From Arenibacter palladensis (GTDB lineage: Bacteria > Bacteroidota > Bacteroidia > Flavobacteriales > Flavobacteriaceae): a stretch of DNA of 64,000 nt. Under the pieces are notes generated by a model. The model made no database searches, had not been told where the DNA came from, and saw only the letters and a program-made list of their open reading frames with translations. Numbering within the stretch: the first letter of the stretch is position 1; every line of letters begins with the position of its first letter. The translations under genes and the position numbers were made by a program. The stretch covers positions 124,001-188,000 of the forward strand of contig NZ_FQUX01000007.1 of assembly GCF_900129275.1 (NCBI RefSeq). Reading direction: 5' to 3'. Below are positions 19,316 to 29,382 of this stretch, in pieces.

Positions 19316-19356
19316 CTCATTTTCAGTTTAAGATTACAATTAATTTATTTAATTTT

Positions 19357-22300
19357 TTAGAAGGTAATTTTTGCCCTGAATCCGATATTTCTTGCCGATG
19401 GATTGGAAGCAAATTCCGATCCTTGGGAGGATAAACTGGCATCTTTATTGGATACCTCTGGGTCAAAATTTTCATTCTTTTTGTAAAGTAGCGCAAGGTT
19501 TCTTCCAAAAATTGAAAGATCCATACCCTTAAGGCCAATCTTGCTGATCAATGTTTTGGGTAATGAATAAGATAAGGTGATTTGTCTTAGTTTTACATAA
19601 GAGGCATCATATAACCATCTTTCCGCCCTGGCAAAGGAATTCCATCTAAAACTGTCTAGATCTTTATATACGTTATTTGGAGTGCCGTCTTCGAATACCC
19701 CATCAAAAAGATATCCACCGCCATCTGCTATCGGGTCCCTCACGTCCACTCCGTTGGGGTTTAGTCCTACCGTGCTTGTCAAGGCTCCTGTAGCCCAACC
19801 ATCTTGATTGGTTCTTGAATATACGTCACCACCTATTTTAGCGTCTATGAGTACACTTAAATTGATGCTCTTGTAAGTGAAGGAATTGTTAAGTCCACCA
19901 ATCCAGTCTGGCATAAGGTTTCCCAATTTTTTTATTTCACTGGTAAGGGGTACACCATTGGCATCCACAATGGGTTTTCCATTTTCATGGTATACAAAAC
20001 CTTTTCCATACATATCACCATATGAACCACCAACATCTGCAACTACATTAATCTGATTACCTTCAGTTTTAAACAGTTCCAATCGTTTTATATCACCATT
20101 TAAAGCTATAATTTCACTTGTGTTCGTTCCGTAATTGGCCGTTAAGTCCCATGAGAAATCTTTGGTCTGTATCGGAGTTCCATTTAAAACTACTTCAACA
20201 CCTTTGTTGTCTACTTGTCCGGCATTGATAATCTGTGTGTTATAACCAGATGTAGGGGATACCGGAGCGCTCAAAATTTGATTTTTTGCAACCGAGTTAT
20301 AAAGGGTTACATCAATTCCCAATCTATTGTTGAAGAACTTTAGATCTAATCCAAGTTCTTTGGAGGTAATAAGCTCATTTACCAAATCGGCTGGGGGCAT
20401 TGCCGTACTAAGACTAAAGGAAGGGTTTTCTCCATAAGGTGTAGCTGCGCTATATGTGGCATTTAATCTATACGGGTCCGTATCGTTTCCAACCTGTGCT
20501 ACGCTTAATCTAACTTTACCAAAACTAAGTATGTTCCTATCTGTTTTAAAGGTTTCCGAGAAAATCCAACTTGTGGTAGCGGAAGGATAAAAGTAGGAGT
20601 TGTTACTACTTGGCAAAGTAGAGGACCAGTCATTTCTACCGGTCAAATCCAAATATACCTGACTCTTATAACCTAATGAAACGGATGCGAAGGCACTTTG
20701 AATTTCCTTTTCCCTCTGGTAGAAAGTAGTAGTCGGTGTTTCCTTGGCATTGGACAGGGAATATATATCGGGTACAACCAATCTATCAACGGATGAAGTT
20801 TGTAGCCTGTATTGGTTGTTCATGATGTTGGCACCCAAGTTGGCGTTCAATGACAGGTCCTCTGTGATATTCTTAACGGCAGAAAGTAACACATCTGCAT
20901 TTATTTCCTGTCTAAAGTAATTGCTTACAGCGTATCTACCCTCTGGGTCATTGTTTCCGTAATAAGCCCTAATAAGTTCCACTTGTTCATTGGAATAATC
21001 AATACCCGCCCTTGTAGACAAGCTTAACCAGTCGTTAAATTGATATTTAAGGGAACTGGAGCCAATAAGTCTGTTTTTGGTCTGTGGGTTTAAGTTTTTA
21101 TACTGTATCCAATAAGGGTTATTATGCCATCTGTTGATCCAGCTAATTTGGGTTCCATCGGGATTTTCTATGTTGTTTTTCATATAGTCCCAATCCACTT
21201 GCCTTGCTGTCCAGATGGTCTGCATACCAATGTTGTTGAAAGTATAACCTGCTCCGTTCAAGTTGCCATTGGAATTGATATAGGAACCTTTGGCTTCAAA
21301 TGAAAGCTTATCCGTTAAATTGGTATTACCGGAAAAATTAATGGTATTCTTAACTTGGTTGGTGTTTGGTACCATACCTGTTTGATCGGAATTGGTTATG
21401 GAAAGACGCATATTTCCCCAAGTACCGCCATTGGTCAGGGCCACATTGGTAATTCTTGTAATTCCGGTTTCATAAAAATTCTTTATGTTATCGGGGTGCG
21501 AAATCCAAGGTGTTGGTATACGTTCCCCAGTTACCGGGTCTATTGGAGAATCAAATTGGGGTAGTGTAAGGATTTCCCCTGGGGTTTGTGGAAAACCGGC
21601 CTCTACTGCCCAGTATAATTTCCCGCCTGGAGCAATATCTTCTGCCTGTACGGTATAATCCAAACGGGGACCAAAACTTTCATCCACACCGTCATTGCTT
21701 CCTCCATTCAGTCCGTCTTTATACCAAAATTGTTGTCCACCACCTTGTCCGTATTCATTTTGGTAATCCGGAAGTAAAAATGGGTTGCTTAGAGTAACGG
21801 TATTCTCTACTGCTACAGAAAAGCCTTTGCCTTTTCCAGTTTTAGTGGTAATCAATACCACCCCATTGGCTCCTCTGGAACCGTAAAGTGCAGCGGCATT
21901 TCCGCCTTTTAGGATGGTCATTTCGGCAATATCTGAGGGGTTGATGTCCGCCGCACCGTTACCCATATCCGTAAAGTCGTAACCTCCTCGAGTACTGGAT
22001 ACAATAGTGTTGTCGATTGGTATTCCATCTACCACAAAAAGTGGTTGGTTGTTACCAGTAAGTGACTGATTGCCTCGAATGGTTATTCTCGAAGAAGCTC
22101 CAACGTTACCATTGGAATTGTTAATTAAAACCCCGGCCGACTTTCCGGCCAATGCGTTAATAACATTAGTCTCGGAGGTGTTTTTAATGTCGTCCCCTGA
22201 AAGCTCCTGTACTGCATATCCAAGAGCTTTTTTCTCCCTTGTAATACCCAATGCCGTAACTACTACTTCTTCCAATTGGGAGGCATCCTCCTCCAAGGTT

Positions 22301-22710
22301 ACGGAAATATTGGATTGTCCCGAAACATTTATTTCCTTGCTAACGAATCCTAAATAGGAAACGACCAATACTGCGTTCGGATCGGAAACTGAAATTGAAA
22401 ACTCCCCATCAAAATCAGTTTGTGTTCCATTGGCAGTTCCTTTTTCCAAAATGTTGGCTCCGGGTAAAGGAAGTCCGTTGTTGTCCAATACCACCCCGGT
22501 AATTTGTTCTTGCGGTTTTGTCGGTTCGCTGTTGTAAGTCGAGGTCTCGGAATTTGTTAAAGTACTGTGCATTTTTGTTTCCGAGGCATAATTAATGCTA
22601 CTTGGTAAAGTTACCATTGCACTTAGAAGAAGTGTCAAGGATGGCTTCAACACCATGTCAAATTTAAACTTCCGTGGCAATTCCTGCCTAAGTTTGGTTT
22701 TTTTTGTCAT
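19357..22710 (-). CDS. SusC/RagA-family TonB-linked outer-membrane transporter (pair 2)
   Basis: A 1117-residue outer-membrane importer. A long N-terminal segment (about 45 residues including the signal sequence) precedes the regulatory beta-sandwich (ITGVVLDNNGLPLPGANILEKG). The SusC signature LEEVVVTALGITREKK and the plug motifs INALAGKSAGVLI, SRITIRGNQSLTG and ALYGSRGANGVVLITTK follow. The barrel closes with an aromatic end (GFRAKITF). It is the first gene of the susC2-susD2 unit. Its predicted regulon motif lies 294 bases upstream, farther than for susC1, implying a long leader. Its role is inferred to parallel pair 1. Confidence 0.96.
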   Translation of the reverse strand: MTKKTKLRQELPRKFKFDMVLKPSLTLLLSAMVTLPSSINYASETKMHSTLTNSETSTYNSEPTKPQEQITGVVLDNNGLPLPGANILEKGTANGTQTDFDGEFSISVSDPNAVLVVSYLGFVSKEINVSGQSNISVTLEEDASQLEEVVVTALGITREKKALGYAVQELSGDDIKNTSETNVINALAGKSAGVLINNSNGNVGASSRITIRGNQSLTGNNQPLFVVDGIPIDNTIVSSTRGGYDFTDMGNGAADINPSDIAEMTILKGGNAAALYGSRGANGVVLITTKTGKGKGFSVAVENTVTLSNPFLLPDYQNEYGQGGGQQFWYKDGLNGGSNDGVDESFGPRLDYTVQAEDIAPGGKLYWAVEAGFPQTPGEILTLPQFDSPIDPVTGERIPTPWISHPDNIKNFYETGITRITNVALTNGGTWGNMRLSITNSDQTGMVPNTNQVKNTINFSGNTNLTDKLSFEAKGSYINSNGNLNGAGYTFNNIGMQTIWTARQVDWDYMKNNIENPDGTQISWINRWHNNPYWIQYKNLNPQTKNRLIGSSSLKYQFNDWLSLSTRAGIDYSNEQVELIRAYYGNNDPEGRYAVSNYFRQEINADVLLSAVKNITEDLSLNANLGANIMNNQYRLQTSSVDRLVVPDIYSLSNAKETPTTTFYQREKEIQSAFASVSLGYKSQVYLDLTGRNDWSSTLPSSNNSYFYPSATTSWIFSETFKTDRNILSFGKVRLSVAQVGNDTDPYRLNATYSAATPYGENPSFSLSTAMPPADLVNELITSKELGLDLKFFNNRLGIDVTLYNSVAKNQILSAPVSPTSGYNTQIINAGQVDNKGVEVVLNGTPIQTKDFSWDLTANYGTNTSEIIALNGDIKRLELFKTEGNQINVVADVGGSYGDMYGKGFVYHENGKPIVDANGVPLTSEIKKLGNLMPDWIGGLNNSFTYKSINLSVLIDAKIGGDVYSRTNQDGWATGALTSTVGLNPNGVDVRDPIADGGGYLFDGVFEDGTPNNVYKDLDSFRWNSFARAERWLYDASYVKLRQITLSYSLPKTLISKIGLKGMDLSIFGRNLALLYKKNENFDPEVSNKDASLSSQGSEFASNPSARNIGFRAKITF

Positions 22711-23003
22711 TACGTAGAATGTTTAATGTTAGATAATGTTCTGTTGTTGTCAGTTAGATTCGCTGCATTGCAGTATTCTTTGGTTTAACAGGTTTACAGT
22801 TTAATACTTAGGCCAATGTTTAAGAGGTATGGCATAACAGACCCTTCAGGCTGGAAGGTCGTGTTACCTTATTAGTTAGGAACAAAATAAACCGGTATTG
22901 CTCCTAAATGCAGTTTGGTATAAATAAAAATTAAAACCTTATTAAACCTTTATTAATAATAGGATAAAATTAATTTTTTAATTCCGATGAAATGGGCGGT
23001 ATC

Positions 23004-23026
23004 TTAGCGTAATGATGTACTATATT
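23004..23026 (-). promoter_or_regulatory. Regulon motif copy 5 (upstream of susC2)
   Basis: On the minus strand this reads ATATAGTAC, eight bases, GCTAA: two mismatches in the first half and a perfect second half. It ends 294 bases before the susC2 start. Confidence 0.5.
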
Positions 23027-23127
23027 AACAAAAGGTTAAGAAGGGTGTTGTTGAGAGTAAAACTCTAAGGATTAGCGTGTTTGCTGGAAAGACAATAGGA
23101 GCCATCCAATTTTTGGATATTGCAAAA

Positions 23128-23175
23128 ATAATAGGGGCATAACCTTGAATATTACAAAAGTTAAGCCCCTATTAT
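23128..23175 (-). terminator. Terminator downstream of L-serine dehydratase
   Basis: A perfect 11-bp inverted repeat (ATAATAGGGGC / GCCCCTATTAT) has a 26-base loop whose ends can pair further. On the minus strand it runs into TTTTTGC. It lies 64 bases after the stop at 23240. Confidence 0.7.
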
Positions 23176-23239
23176 ATAATTATAAAGAAAAAAAATGTTT
23201 GGGCCATCAACGACTTCCAATGATGGTGCCTAAGTTGGA

Positions 23240-24826
23240 TTAACAGGACTTGTAGGATACTGTTCCTGCGGTCGCTTTGTTGCCCTGAAGTGCGGCTTCT
23301 ATTTTTTTGGCAGTCTTTGTTATGGCCAGCCCTCCAAGACCCGTACATCTTAAGGTGTGCGGAATGGCATCTCCGACCCTTTTCATTGTTTCTATTACTT
23401 CATCCAACGGAATTACCTGGTCATAATCGGATAGAGCCATGTTTGCACAGGAGATGGCTGTAGAGGAAGCCATTACGTTTCTGTTTAAACAAGGCGCTTC
23501 CACCCTGTCGGCTACGGTATCACATATTAAACCTAAAGAGCTTTGTAGTGCCATGGAGGCTGCCGCAAGTGACTGCGAAAGGCTTCCGTTCTGCAATACA
23601 ACTACTCCCGCAGCTGCCATACCTGAGGCTGATCCACATTCCCCCATGCAACCTCCAACCTCTGCCGAAAAGGTGGCGTGGGCCGTTATGAATACTCCGA
23701 TCAATCCTGCGGCCAACATGGCTTGTACCATTTGGTCCCTGGAAAACCCTAAAGTAGTAGCGGTGCCAATAATAGTTCCTGGCAATGCTCCGCAGGAGCC
23801 AGCAGTAGGAGCGGCCACTATAACACCCATGGAGCTTTTTATTTCCATCATGGAAGAGGTAAACATAATTGAGTTGTTTAGAACATCACCGGGAATAAGT
23901 TTTTTTTGTTCCTTATTTTTTTTAAAGTTGAGGGATTGGCTTCCTAAAATGCGGTCTTGGTAATGTGTACCTTTTAGTCCAAGGTGTATGGAGTTTTCCA
24001 TTATGTCCACTATGCGTCCCATTTTGTCCATAACCTCCTCTTTGGAGATGTTGCCCCTTTGGCTTTCATAGTCGGCAGCCAGTTCCCAAAGATTTAGGTT
24101 TTTGTCTTTGTTGTATTCCAGTAGTTCCTCTACTGTAATAAATGGAACGGTAAGGTTTTTTCTTGATTTTATGGGGAGTACGGGATCTAAGGTCCGTATT
24201 TTTAATTGCATTTCCATGGCAGCTATTTGCTCCAGGAGTTGCCTTTGTTCCTTTTCGTTGGATTGAACCAATAGGAAATTGGCGGCACCTGAATGAAGCG
24301 ATACTTCTCCAAGGTTCATTTTTGAAATGGACTCCAAAAGGTCTGCAGCCGAATCACTGTAAATTAGCGTTAGGTTAAAATCGCCCATCAAAGATACCGG
24401 GCTTTGGTCTATTTCTATTATTTCGATCATGCCACCCCCTGTAGAGAGGCCAATAACTTGATGGGTCTCTTTCTTGTTTTTTAAGGTAATTTTATAGGTG
24501 TTGGGATGGCTGGCACCTATGGGGTGAATGTCTATATCTATTTTAATGCCCGCGTTCTTAATGTGCATTTCATAATCCTTTAGCCGCTCATCATCGGCAT
24601 TCCAGCCCAATAGTCCACCAAAAAGCCCCATGTCCGAACCTTGTCCGGAGTGGGTCGTGGCCAGGGAGCCATTAGGGTCAAATTCTATGTAGACCTCCTC
24701 AATACTGTTGTTCATTAAATCGCGACAAATTCGTCCTATCCGCAGTGCTGCTGCACAATGGGAACTGGATGGGCCCCTCATTACCGGGCCTATTACGTCA
24801 TTAAAAATACTAGGATACGTTTTCAT
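23240..24826 (-). CDS. L-serine ammonia-lyase, iron-sulfur type (single chain)
   Basis: A 528-residue cytosolic enzyme that deaminates L-serine to pyruvate and ammonia using a [4Fe-4S] cluster. The N-terminal beta domain begins with IFNDVIGPVMRGPSSSHCAAALRIG, and an ACT-like segment follows. The C-terminal alpha domain carries APTAGSCGALPG, GCMGECGSASGMAA and the Cys in EAPCLNRN. It is longer than the classic single-chain enzymes (about 455 residues), mainly because of a linker of about residues 230-300. It is transcribed away from the first AraC gene with a 219-base divergent spacer, and ends just before the susC2 leader. In this locus it would feed serine from a Ser-rich protein substrate into central metabolism. 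I found no copy of the regulon motif in its upstream region. Confidence 0.92.
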   Translation of the reverse strand: MKTYPSIFNDVIGPVMRGPSSSHCAAALRIGRICRDLMNNSIEEVYIEFDPNGSLATTHSGQGSDMGLFGGLLGWNADDERLKDYEMHIKNAGIKIDIDIHPIGASHPNTYKITLKNKKETHQVIGLSTGGGMIEIIEIDQSPVSLMGDFNLTLIYSDSAADLLESISKMNLGEVSLHSGAANFLLVQSNEKEQRQLLEQIAAMEMQLKIRTLDPVLPIKSRKNLTVPFITVEELLEYNKDKNLNLWELAADYESQRGNISKEEVMDKMGRIVDIMENSIHLGLKGTHYQDRILGSQSLNFKKNKEQKKLIPGDVLNNSIMFTSSMMEIKSSMGVIVAAPTAGSCGALPGTIIGTATTLGFSRDQMVQAMLAAGLIGVFITAHATFSAEVGGCMGECGSASGMAAAGVVVLQNGSLSQSLAAASMALQSSLGLICDTVADRVEAPCLNRNVMASSTAISCANMALSDYDQVIPLDEVIETMKRVGDAIPHTLRCTGLGGLAITKTAKKIEAALQGNKATAGTVSYKSC

Positions 24827-25045
24827 AGATGTAATTTATAAGAGCTTAATCTGAATGGTAGTTTTGTGCTTTTTTATATTCTTAGTTTAGAAATCTGAAA
24901 TCTATAATTTGCTAAACCGGGTCATAGTTATTTATCTATTGTTCAAATCTATTAATTCACTGACATATTTTCATGTATTATTATAGCTGAAGTTAAGACA
25001 TTTTTTGTAAATTAACTTTTTAATTTAATATTAGAAAGTGATTTT

Positions 25046-25927
25046 ATGTCAAATGTAATTGCTTTTAAGGTGCCAATGCAGAAAAATATGTCGATTCGCG
25101 TTGAAGAATGCGATGTCGATCATGATTACGATTTGGTCCATTTTCATGAGGAATGTCAACTCACCTGTATAATGGAAGGTAGTGGTTGTCTTCTGGCCGG
25201 TGCCGAAACCTATAGTTTTAAACCAGGTGAGGTGTATTTGTTTGGCAGTAATTTACCTCATGGATTTAAAACTGAGGGTAGAATGGAAGCGGACGACATG
25301 GTACCCGGTACTAGAAGAATCAGTGTTTTTTTTAATCGGAATGTTTTTGAGTCCCTGTTTGAGCAGAACCCCGAAACAAGCTCTATAAAGAATTTACTGG
25401 ATAATGCTTCCCTGGGTTATAAATTGAGTGTTGGAAATTCCCAGGAAATTCTTTCTAAAATCCGACGGTTGCGGAATAAGGACGATTTTGATAAAGTACT
25501 TGAACTACTGGATATTTTGGATTCCATTTCCCAGGACGATCAAGGCGATTATCTTTCGGCCTATGGGGAAGTCGGAACAGATTTGATCGATGAGGATATT
25601 CATATGATCAATGAGGTATTTGCTTATACCGAAGCCAATTTTCAGGAAAGGATTTCGTTGGCCGATGTGGCCGGTCATTTTAAAATGACACCGCCCACAT
25701 TTAGTAGATTTTTTAAGTCCAGAACACAAAAAACATATATACAATTTCTTATTGAATTGCGGATAACCAAAGCTTGTGAATTTATAAGGGCCGGAACCCA
25801 TAATACAACTGAGAGTTGTTTTAATTCCGGATTCACCAATATTTCCAGTTTTCATCGACATTTTAAATCTATTAAAGGGATGACGCCTACAGAATATAAA
25901 ACGAGGGTATCATCCAATTTCAACTAG
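25046..25927 (+). CDS. AraC-family transcriptional regulator (first of tandem pair)
   Basis: A 293-residue cytosolic regulator. Residues 1-100 form a cupin sensing domain (FHEECQLTCIMEGSGC, FKPGEVYLFGSNLPHGFK). The C-terminal 100 residues form the double helix-turn-helix of AraC/XylS (ISLADVAGHFKMTPPTFSRFFK and SSFHRHFKSIKGMTPTEYK). It is followed after 32 bases by a paralogue with the same architecture. AraC proteins of this type usually activate nearby catabolic genes when a small ligand binds the cupin. It sits at the divergence point of the locus, and the bipartite motif found upstream of eight neighbouring genes is the kind of asymmetric site such proteins bind. Assigning the motif to this protein is inference. 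Confidence 0.93.
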   Translation: MSNVIAFKVPMQKNMSIRVEECDVDHDYDLVHFHEECQLTCIMEGSGCLLAGAETYSFKPGEVYLFGSNLPHGFKTEGRMEADDMVPGTRRISVFFNRNVFESLFEQNPETSSIKNLLDNASLGYKLSVGNSQEILSKIRRLRNKDDFDKVLELLDILDSISQDDQGDYLSAYGEVGTDLIDEDIHMINEVFAYTEANFQERISLADVAGHFKMTPPTFSRFFKSRTQKTYIQFLIELRITKACEFIRAGTHNTTESCFNSGFTNISSFHRHFKSIKGMTPTEYKTRVSSNFN

Positions 25928-25938
25928 AAGAGAATTCT

Positions 25939-25960
25939 TATAATCCATACTATACTATTA
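25939..25960 (-). promoter_or_regulatory. Partial regulon motif at the start codon of the second AraC gene
   Basis: The minus strand reads TAATAGTAT, eight bases, TTATA: a good first half and a poor second half. It overlaps the ATG of the downstream AraC gene and points away from it. It could be an autoregulatory half-site, or chance in AT-rich sequence. Confidence 0.3.
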
Positions 25961-26826
25961 TGAACGCACAGCCTTATAATGTCCTGTTACCGGAAAGCGG
26001 TACGCCAGTGGTGGAAAAATGGAATGTAAACAAGTTTTATCAACAGATCCATTTTCACAAGGAATTTCAAATTACCATGATTCAGGAGGGAAGTGGATTT
26101 CTATTCGTCTCGGACAAGGTGGTTCCCTACGAAAAGGGTGATGTGTATTTTTTTGGCAGGAATTTACCCCATGCCTTAAAGACTACCAATGATGCTACGG
26201 AGAATTCCGATAACGGTTCCAAGGCAATTTCGCTGTTTTTTGATCAAGATAAAATCAAGGAATCCTTCAGAAATGTACCCGAAGCCTATAGGATTAATAA
26301 ACTGATTGAATCTTCACACTATGGAATTAAGGTGAACCGGGATAGTGCAAGGTATTTAACGGATTATATTGAAGAGCTTACCACGAGTACCGGTCTAAAT
26401 AAGTTCTTATTGTTTTTAAAGTTGCTCAATGTGGCTTCTAGGGATAATAATGTGATGATATTGTCACCTAAGGCCGCTCCCAGTAAAATTGGGGTTGAAA
26501 ACGACCCTAAAATTGCCAAAATCTGTGCTTTCGTAAAGGAAAACTACAGGGATTTGATTACGCTTTCTGAAATAGCAGATTTGGCCCATATGTCCCCTAC
26601 AGGCTTCTGTAGGTTTTTTAAATCCAAGACGAAGAAGACGTTTTCTCAATATTTGGCCGAGGTAAGAATTGGTAGTGCCTGTGAACTGCTACATAATGAC
26701 AATTACAGTATTTCGGACTGTGGATATGGCAGTGGATTTAACAACCTATCCAACTTTCATAAGCATTTTAAAAAATACACTGGGATGTCTCCAATGGAAT
26801 ATCGGTCAAATATCAATAATGATTAA
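25960..26826 (+). CDS. AraC-family transcriptional regulator (second of tandem pair)
   Basis: A 288-residue regulator with an N-terminal cupin (FHKEFQITMIQEGSGFLF, EKGDVYFFGRNLPHALK) and a C-terminal double helix-turn-helix (ITLSEIADLAHMSPTGFCRFFK and SNFHKHFKKYTGMSPMEYR). It is a clear paralogue of the preceding gene and probably co-transcribed with it. The cupin loops differ, so the two may sense different ligands or form a heteromeric pair. Together with its neighbour it is the best candidate to read the shared bipartite motif; the downstream peptidase gene carries such a motif. Confidence 0.93.
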   Translation: MNAQPYNVLLPESGTPVVEKWNVNKFYQQIHFHKEFQITMIQEGSGFLFVSDKVVPYEKGDVYFFGRNLPHALKTTNDATENSDNGSKAISLFFDQDKIKESFRNVPEAYRINKLIESSHYGIKVNRDSARYLTDYIEELTTSTGLNKFLLFLKLLNVASRDNNVMILSPKAAPSKIGVENDPKIAKICAFVKENYRDLITLSEIADLAHMSPTGFCRFFKSKTKKTFSQYLAEVRIGSACELLHNDNYSISDCGYGSGFNNLSNFHKHFKKYTGMSPMEYRSNINND

Positions 26827-26911
26827 ACGCCTTAGTTAAAATCTGCAGCCTCATATTTTGTTTGTTCCTTTAAGAACAGGCCCGTTCAATAATTTCATAA
26901 AATACACCGCT

Positions 26912-26934
26912 AAAATAGTATCACTATTTGCTAA
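26912..26934 (+). promoter_or_regulatory. Regulon motif copy 6 (upstream of DPP-IV-type peptidase)
   Basis: The plus strand reads AAATAGTAT, eight bases, GCTAA, a perfect match. It ends 126 bases before the peptidase start at 27061. Confidence 0.65.
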
Positions 26935-27060
26935 TTTGGGCAATATGTGCTGCCAAGGGACTTTGTAATATTGTTGTTCCCGATCATTTAAGATTTTTAT
27001 GGGAAGTGTTACTTTTGGTTCGGGTTACTGAATAATAGTATTTAGAATATAATTAGAGTT

Positions 27061-29298
27061 ATGAAAAAAGGGATTTTGGGAAGCATACTGTGCTTTTTGT
27101 TTTTTATTGGTAGCGGTCTGGCACAAACTGGATCTAATTTACAGTTAAATGACATTTACAAGAATAGTATTTACGGCCAAAAGGGGTTTGGTCCAGTGCG
27201 CTGGATGAAGGACAACAAGGGATACTCTACCCTGGAGGCCAATAATGAGATAGGGGGCAGGGATATTGTTAAATATGATGCAAAAAGTGGAGCAAGGTCG
27301 GTTTTGGTTTCCGCAGCTCAATTAATACCCCAGGACAAAAAAGAGCCTATTACCATTTCGGATTACCAATGGTCTCTGGATAACAATAAACTTCTCCTTT
27401 TTACCAATACCCGCAAAGTATGGAGGTATCACACACGTGGCGATTATTGGGTGTTGGATCTAAAGACCAACAAATTGGCAAGGCTCGGAAGATCTTTGGC
27501 TTCGGCGACCTTAATGTTTGCGAAATTTTCTCCGGACGCTTCCAAAGTAGCTTATGTAAGTGAATTGAATATATATTCGGAAAATCTGGAAGATCATAAA
27601 ATAGATCAGCTCACCAAAGATGGGGGTGACAATATTGTAAATGGTACATTCGATTGGGTCTATGAAGAGGAGTTAAATTGTAGGGACGGCTTTAGGTGGA
27701 GCCCGGATGGTAAAAATATAGCCTATTGGCAATCGGATACCAAGGATGTGGGTACTTTTTATATGATCAACAATGTAGATTCCATTTATTCCAAACCAAT
27801 CCCTATGCCTTATCCAAAGGTAGGTACCGAACTTTCAACGGTAAAGGTAGGTGTGGTATCCTTGGAAAACGGCACTTCAAAATGGTTTAAGGTTCCAGGT
27901 GATCCTAAGAACAATTATTTGGCGCGTATGGATTTTATTCCCAATTCCAATGAGGTAATGATCCAGCAATTAAACCGTAGACAAAACACCAATAAGGTCT
28001 ATATTGGGGATATTCAGACCATGGAACTTGTTAATATCTTAACGGAAAAAGATGATGCCTTTTTGGATATTCATGACGACGTAAGATGGTTGGAAAATGA
28101 AAAGTACTTTACCTGGTCCAGTGAAAGGGATGGATGGTTGCACCTTTATAAGGTGTCTAGGGATGGCAGTGTGGTACAGCCTATTACAAAAGGGGATTTT
28201 GACGTGGTGGAGATCAACTGCATAGATCCAAAGGGTGGCTATGTATATTATATTGCTTCCCCGGATGATTACACCCAAAGATATTTGTACAGGAGCCGTA
28301 TAGATGGAAAAGGGGAGGCCGAAAGGATAACCCCGAGCTCAAATTCAGGACAGAGTTCCTATCAAATATCCAATGATGCCAAATGGGGTATCCAGGTATT
28401 TCAGAATGCGGTTACCCCGCCTATATATTCCTTGATCAGTCTTCCCAATCACAAACAAAAAAGAATTTTGGAGGATAACAAGGAGTTAAAGGCCAAATAT
28501 GATGCCTTGAAATTGAATCCTAAAGAGTTTGTAAAAGTAGATATCGGTGATGAGGTTTTAGATGCCTGGATGATTAAGCCCAAGGATTTTGATGCTACTA
28601 AAAAATATCCCTTATTGTTCTATGTCTATGGAGAGCCTGCAGGTGCTACCGTTCAGGACAATTGGGGTGGCGGTAGTCTTTGGGATCAGTATATGGCTCA
28701 ACAGGGTTACATTGTGATGAGTGTGGACAATCGCGGAACTAAAACACCTAGAGGCAATAAATGGCGTAAATCCATTTATGGGCAAATAGGGATTCTAGCT
28801 TCAGAGGACCAGAGCAAGGCCGCTAAAAAAATATTGGAAACCTATGATTTCTTGGATCCATCCAGAGTAGGGATTTGGGGATGGAGTGGCGGTGGCCAAA
28901 TGACATTGAATTGTATGTTTAGGTATCCAGAGATCTATTCTTCGGGATTGGCAGTTTCCTTCGTGTCCGATCAAAGACTTTATGATGCTACCTATCAGGA
29001 AAGATATATGGGGTTGTTGGAGGATAATGCCAAGGGATATCATGATGGATCTCCAATTAATTTCGCGCAGCATTTAGAGGGGAACTTAATGATTATTCAC
29101 GGTACCGCTGACGATAACGTACATTATCAGAGTTTTGAGATGTTGGTCAACAAACTGATAGAACATAATAAGATGTTTAATATGATGTCCTATCCAATGA
29201 GGGCGCATTCAATATATGAAAGGGAAAATACCTCTTATCATCTTAGGCAAACTATGGAAGGCTTTTGGAAAAAGAACCTACCTGCCGGGGGTAAATAA
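27061..29298 (+). CDS. S9B family dipeptidyl peptidase IV-type serine peptidase
   Basis: A 745-residue exported prolyl peptidase. A signal peptide ends in GSGLAQ. The beta-propeller N-terminal domain contains the DPP-IV double-Glu motif that anchors the substrate amino terminus (DWVYEEEL, residues 198-205). The alpha/beta-hydrolase domain has the triad S609 (GWSGGG), D684 (GTADDNVH) and H716 (MRAHSIY). The nucleophile motif reads GWSGG where DPP-IV usually has GWSYGG, so the Tyr is replaced. Such enzymes release X-Pro or X-Ala dipeptides from N-termini. A regulon motif lies upstream and an Xaa-Pro aminopeptidase follows 84 bases downstream, suggesting paired processing of proline-rich peptides. 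Confidence 0.92.
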   Translation: MKKGILGSILCFLFFIGSGLAQTGSNLQLNDIYKNSIYGQKGFGPVRWMKDNKGYSTLEANNEIGGRDIVKYDAKSGARSVLVSAAQLIPQDKKEPITISDYQWSLDNNKLLLFTNTRKVWRYHTRGDYWVLDLKTNKLARLGRSLASATLMFAKFSPDASKVAYVSELNIYSENLEDHKIDQLTKDGGDNIVNGTFDWVYEEELNCRDGFRWSPDGKNIAYWQSDTKDVGTFYMINNVDSIYSKPIPMPYPKVGTELSTVKVGVVSLENGTSKWFKVPGDPKNNYLARMDFIPNSNEVMIQQLNRRQNTNKVYIGDIQTMELVNILTEKDDAFLDIHDDVRWLENEKYFTWSSERDGWLHLYKVSRDGSVVQPITKGDFDVVEINCIDPKGGYVYYIASPDDYTQRYLYRSRIDGKGEAERITPSSNSGQSSYQISNDAKWGIQVFQNAVTPPIYSLISLPNHKQKRILEDNKELKAKYDALKLNPKEFVKVDIGDEVLDAWMIKPKDFDATKKYPLLFYVYGEPAGATVQDNWGGGSLWDQYMAQQGYIVMSVDNRGTKTPRGNKWRKSIYGQIGILASEDQSKAAKKILETYDFLDPSRVGIWGWSGGGQMTLNCMFRYPEIYSSGLAVSFVSDQRLYDATYQERYMGLLEDNAKGYHDGSPINFAQHLEGNLMIIHGTADDNVHYQSFEMLVNKLIEHNKMFNMMSYPMRAHSIYERENTSYHLRQTMEGFWKKNLPAGGK

Positions 29299-29382
29299 AC
29301 TTACGAGTTTGTTATTAATTTAACAGGATAATATCGTTAATATTATTTAGGATAATCTTTATAGATATAAATCATCAAATCT

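Larger units (their letters stand above)
22711..23239. other. Intergenic region between L-serine dehydratase and susC2
   Basis: The 529-base spacer holds regulon motif copy 5 (23004-23026) and the serine dehydratase terminator (23128-23175). The 290 bases between motif and susC2 have no open frame of note and would be a long 5' leader. Confidence 0.55.

Noticed and set aside
23439-23963. A 174-codon frame on the plus strand inside the serine dehydratase gene
   Set aside because: It is antisense to a well-conserved gene and resembles no family; a frame shadow.
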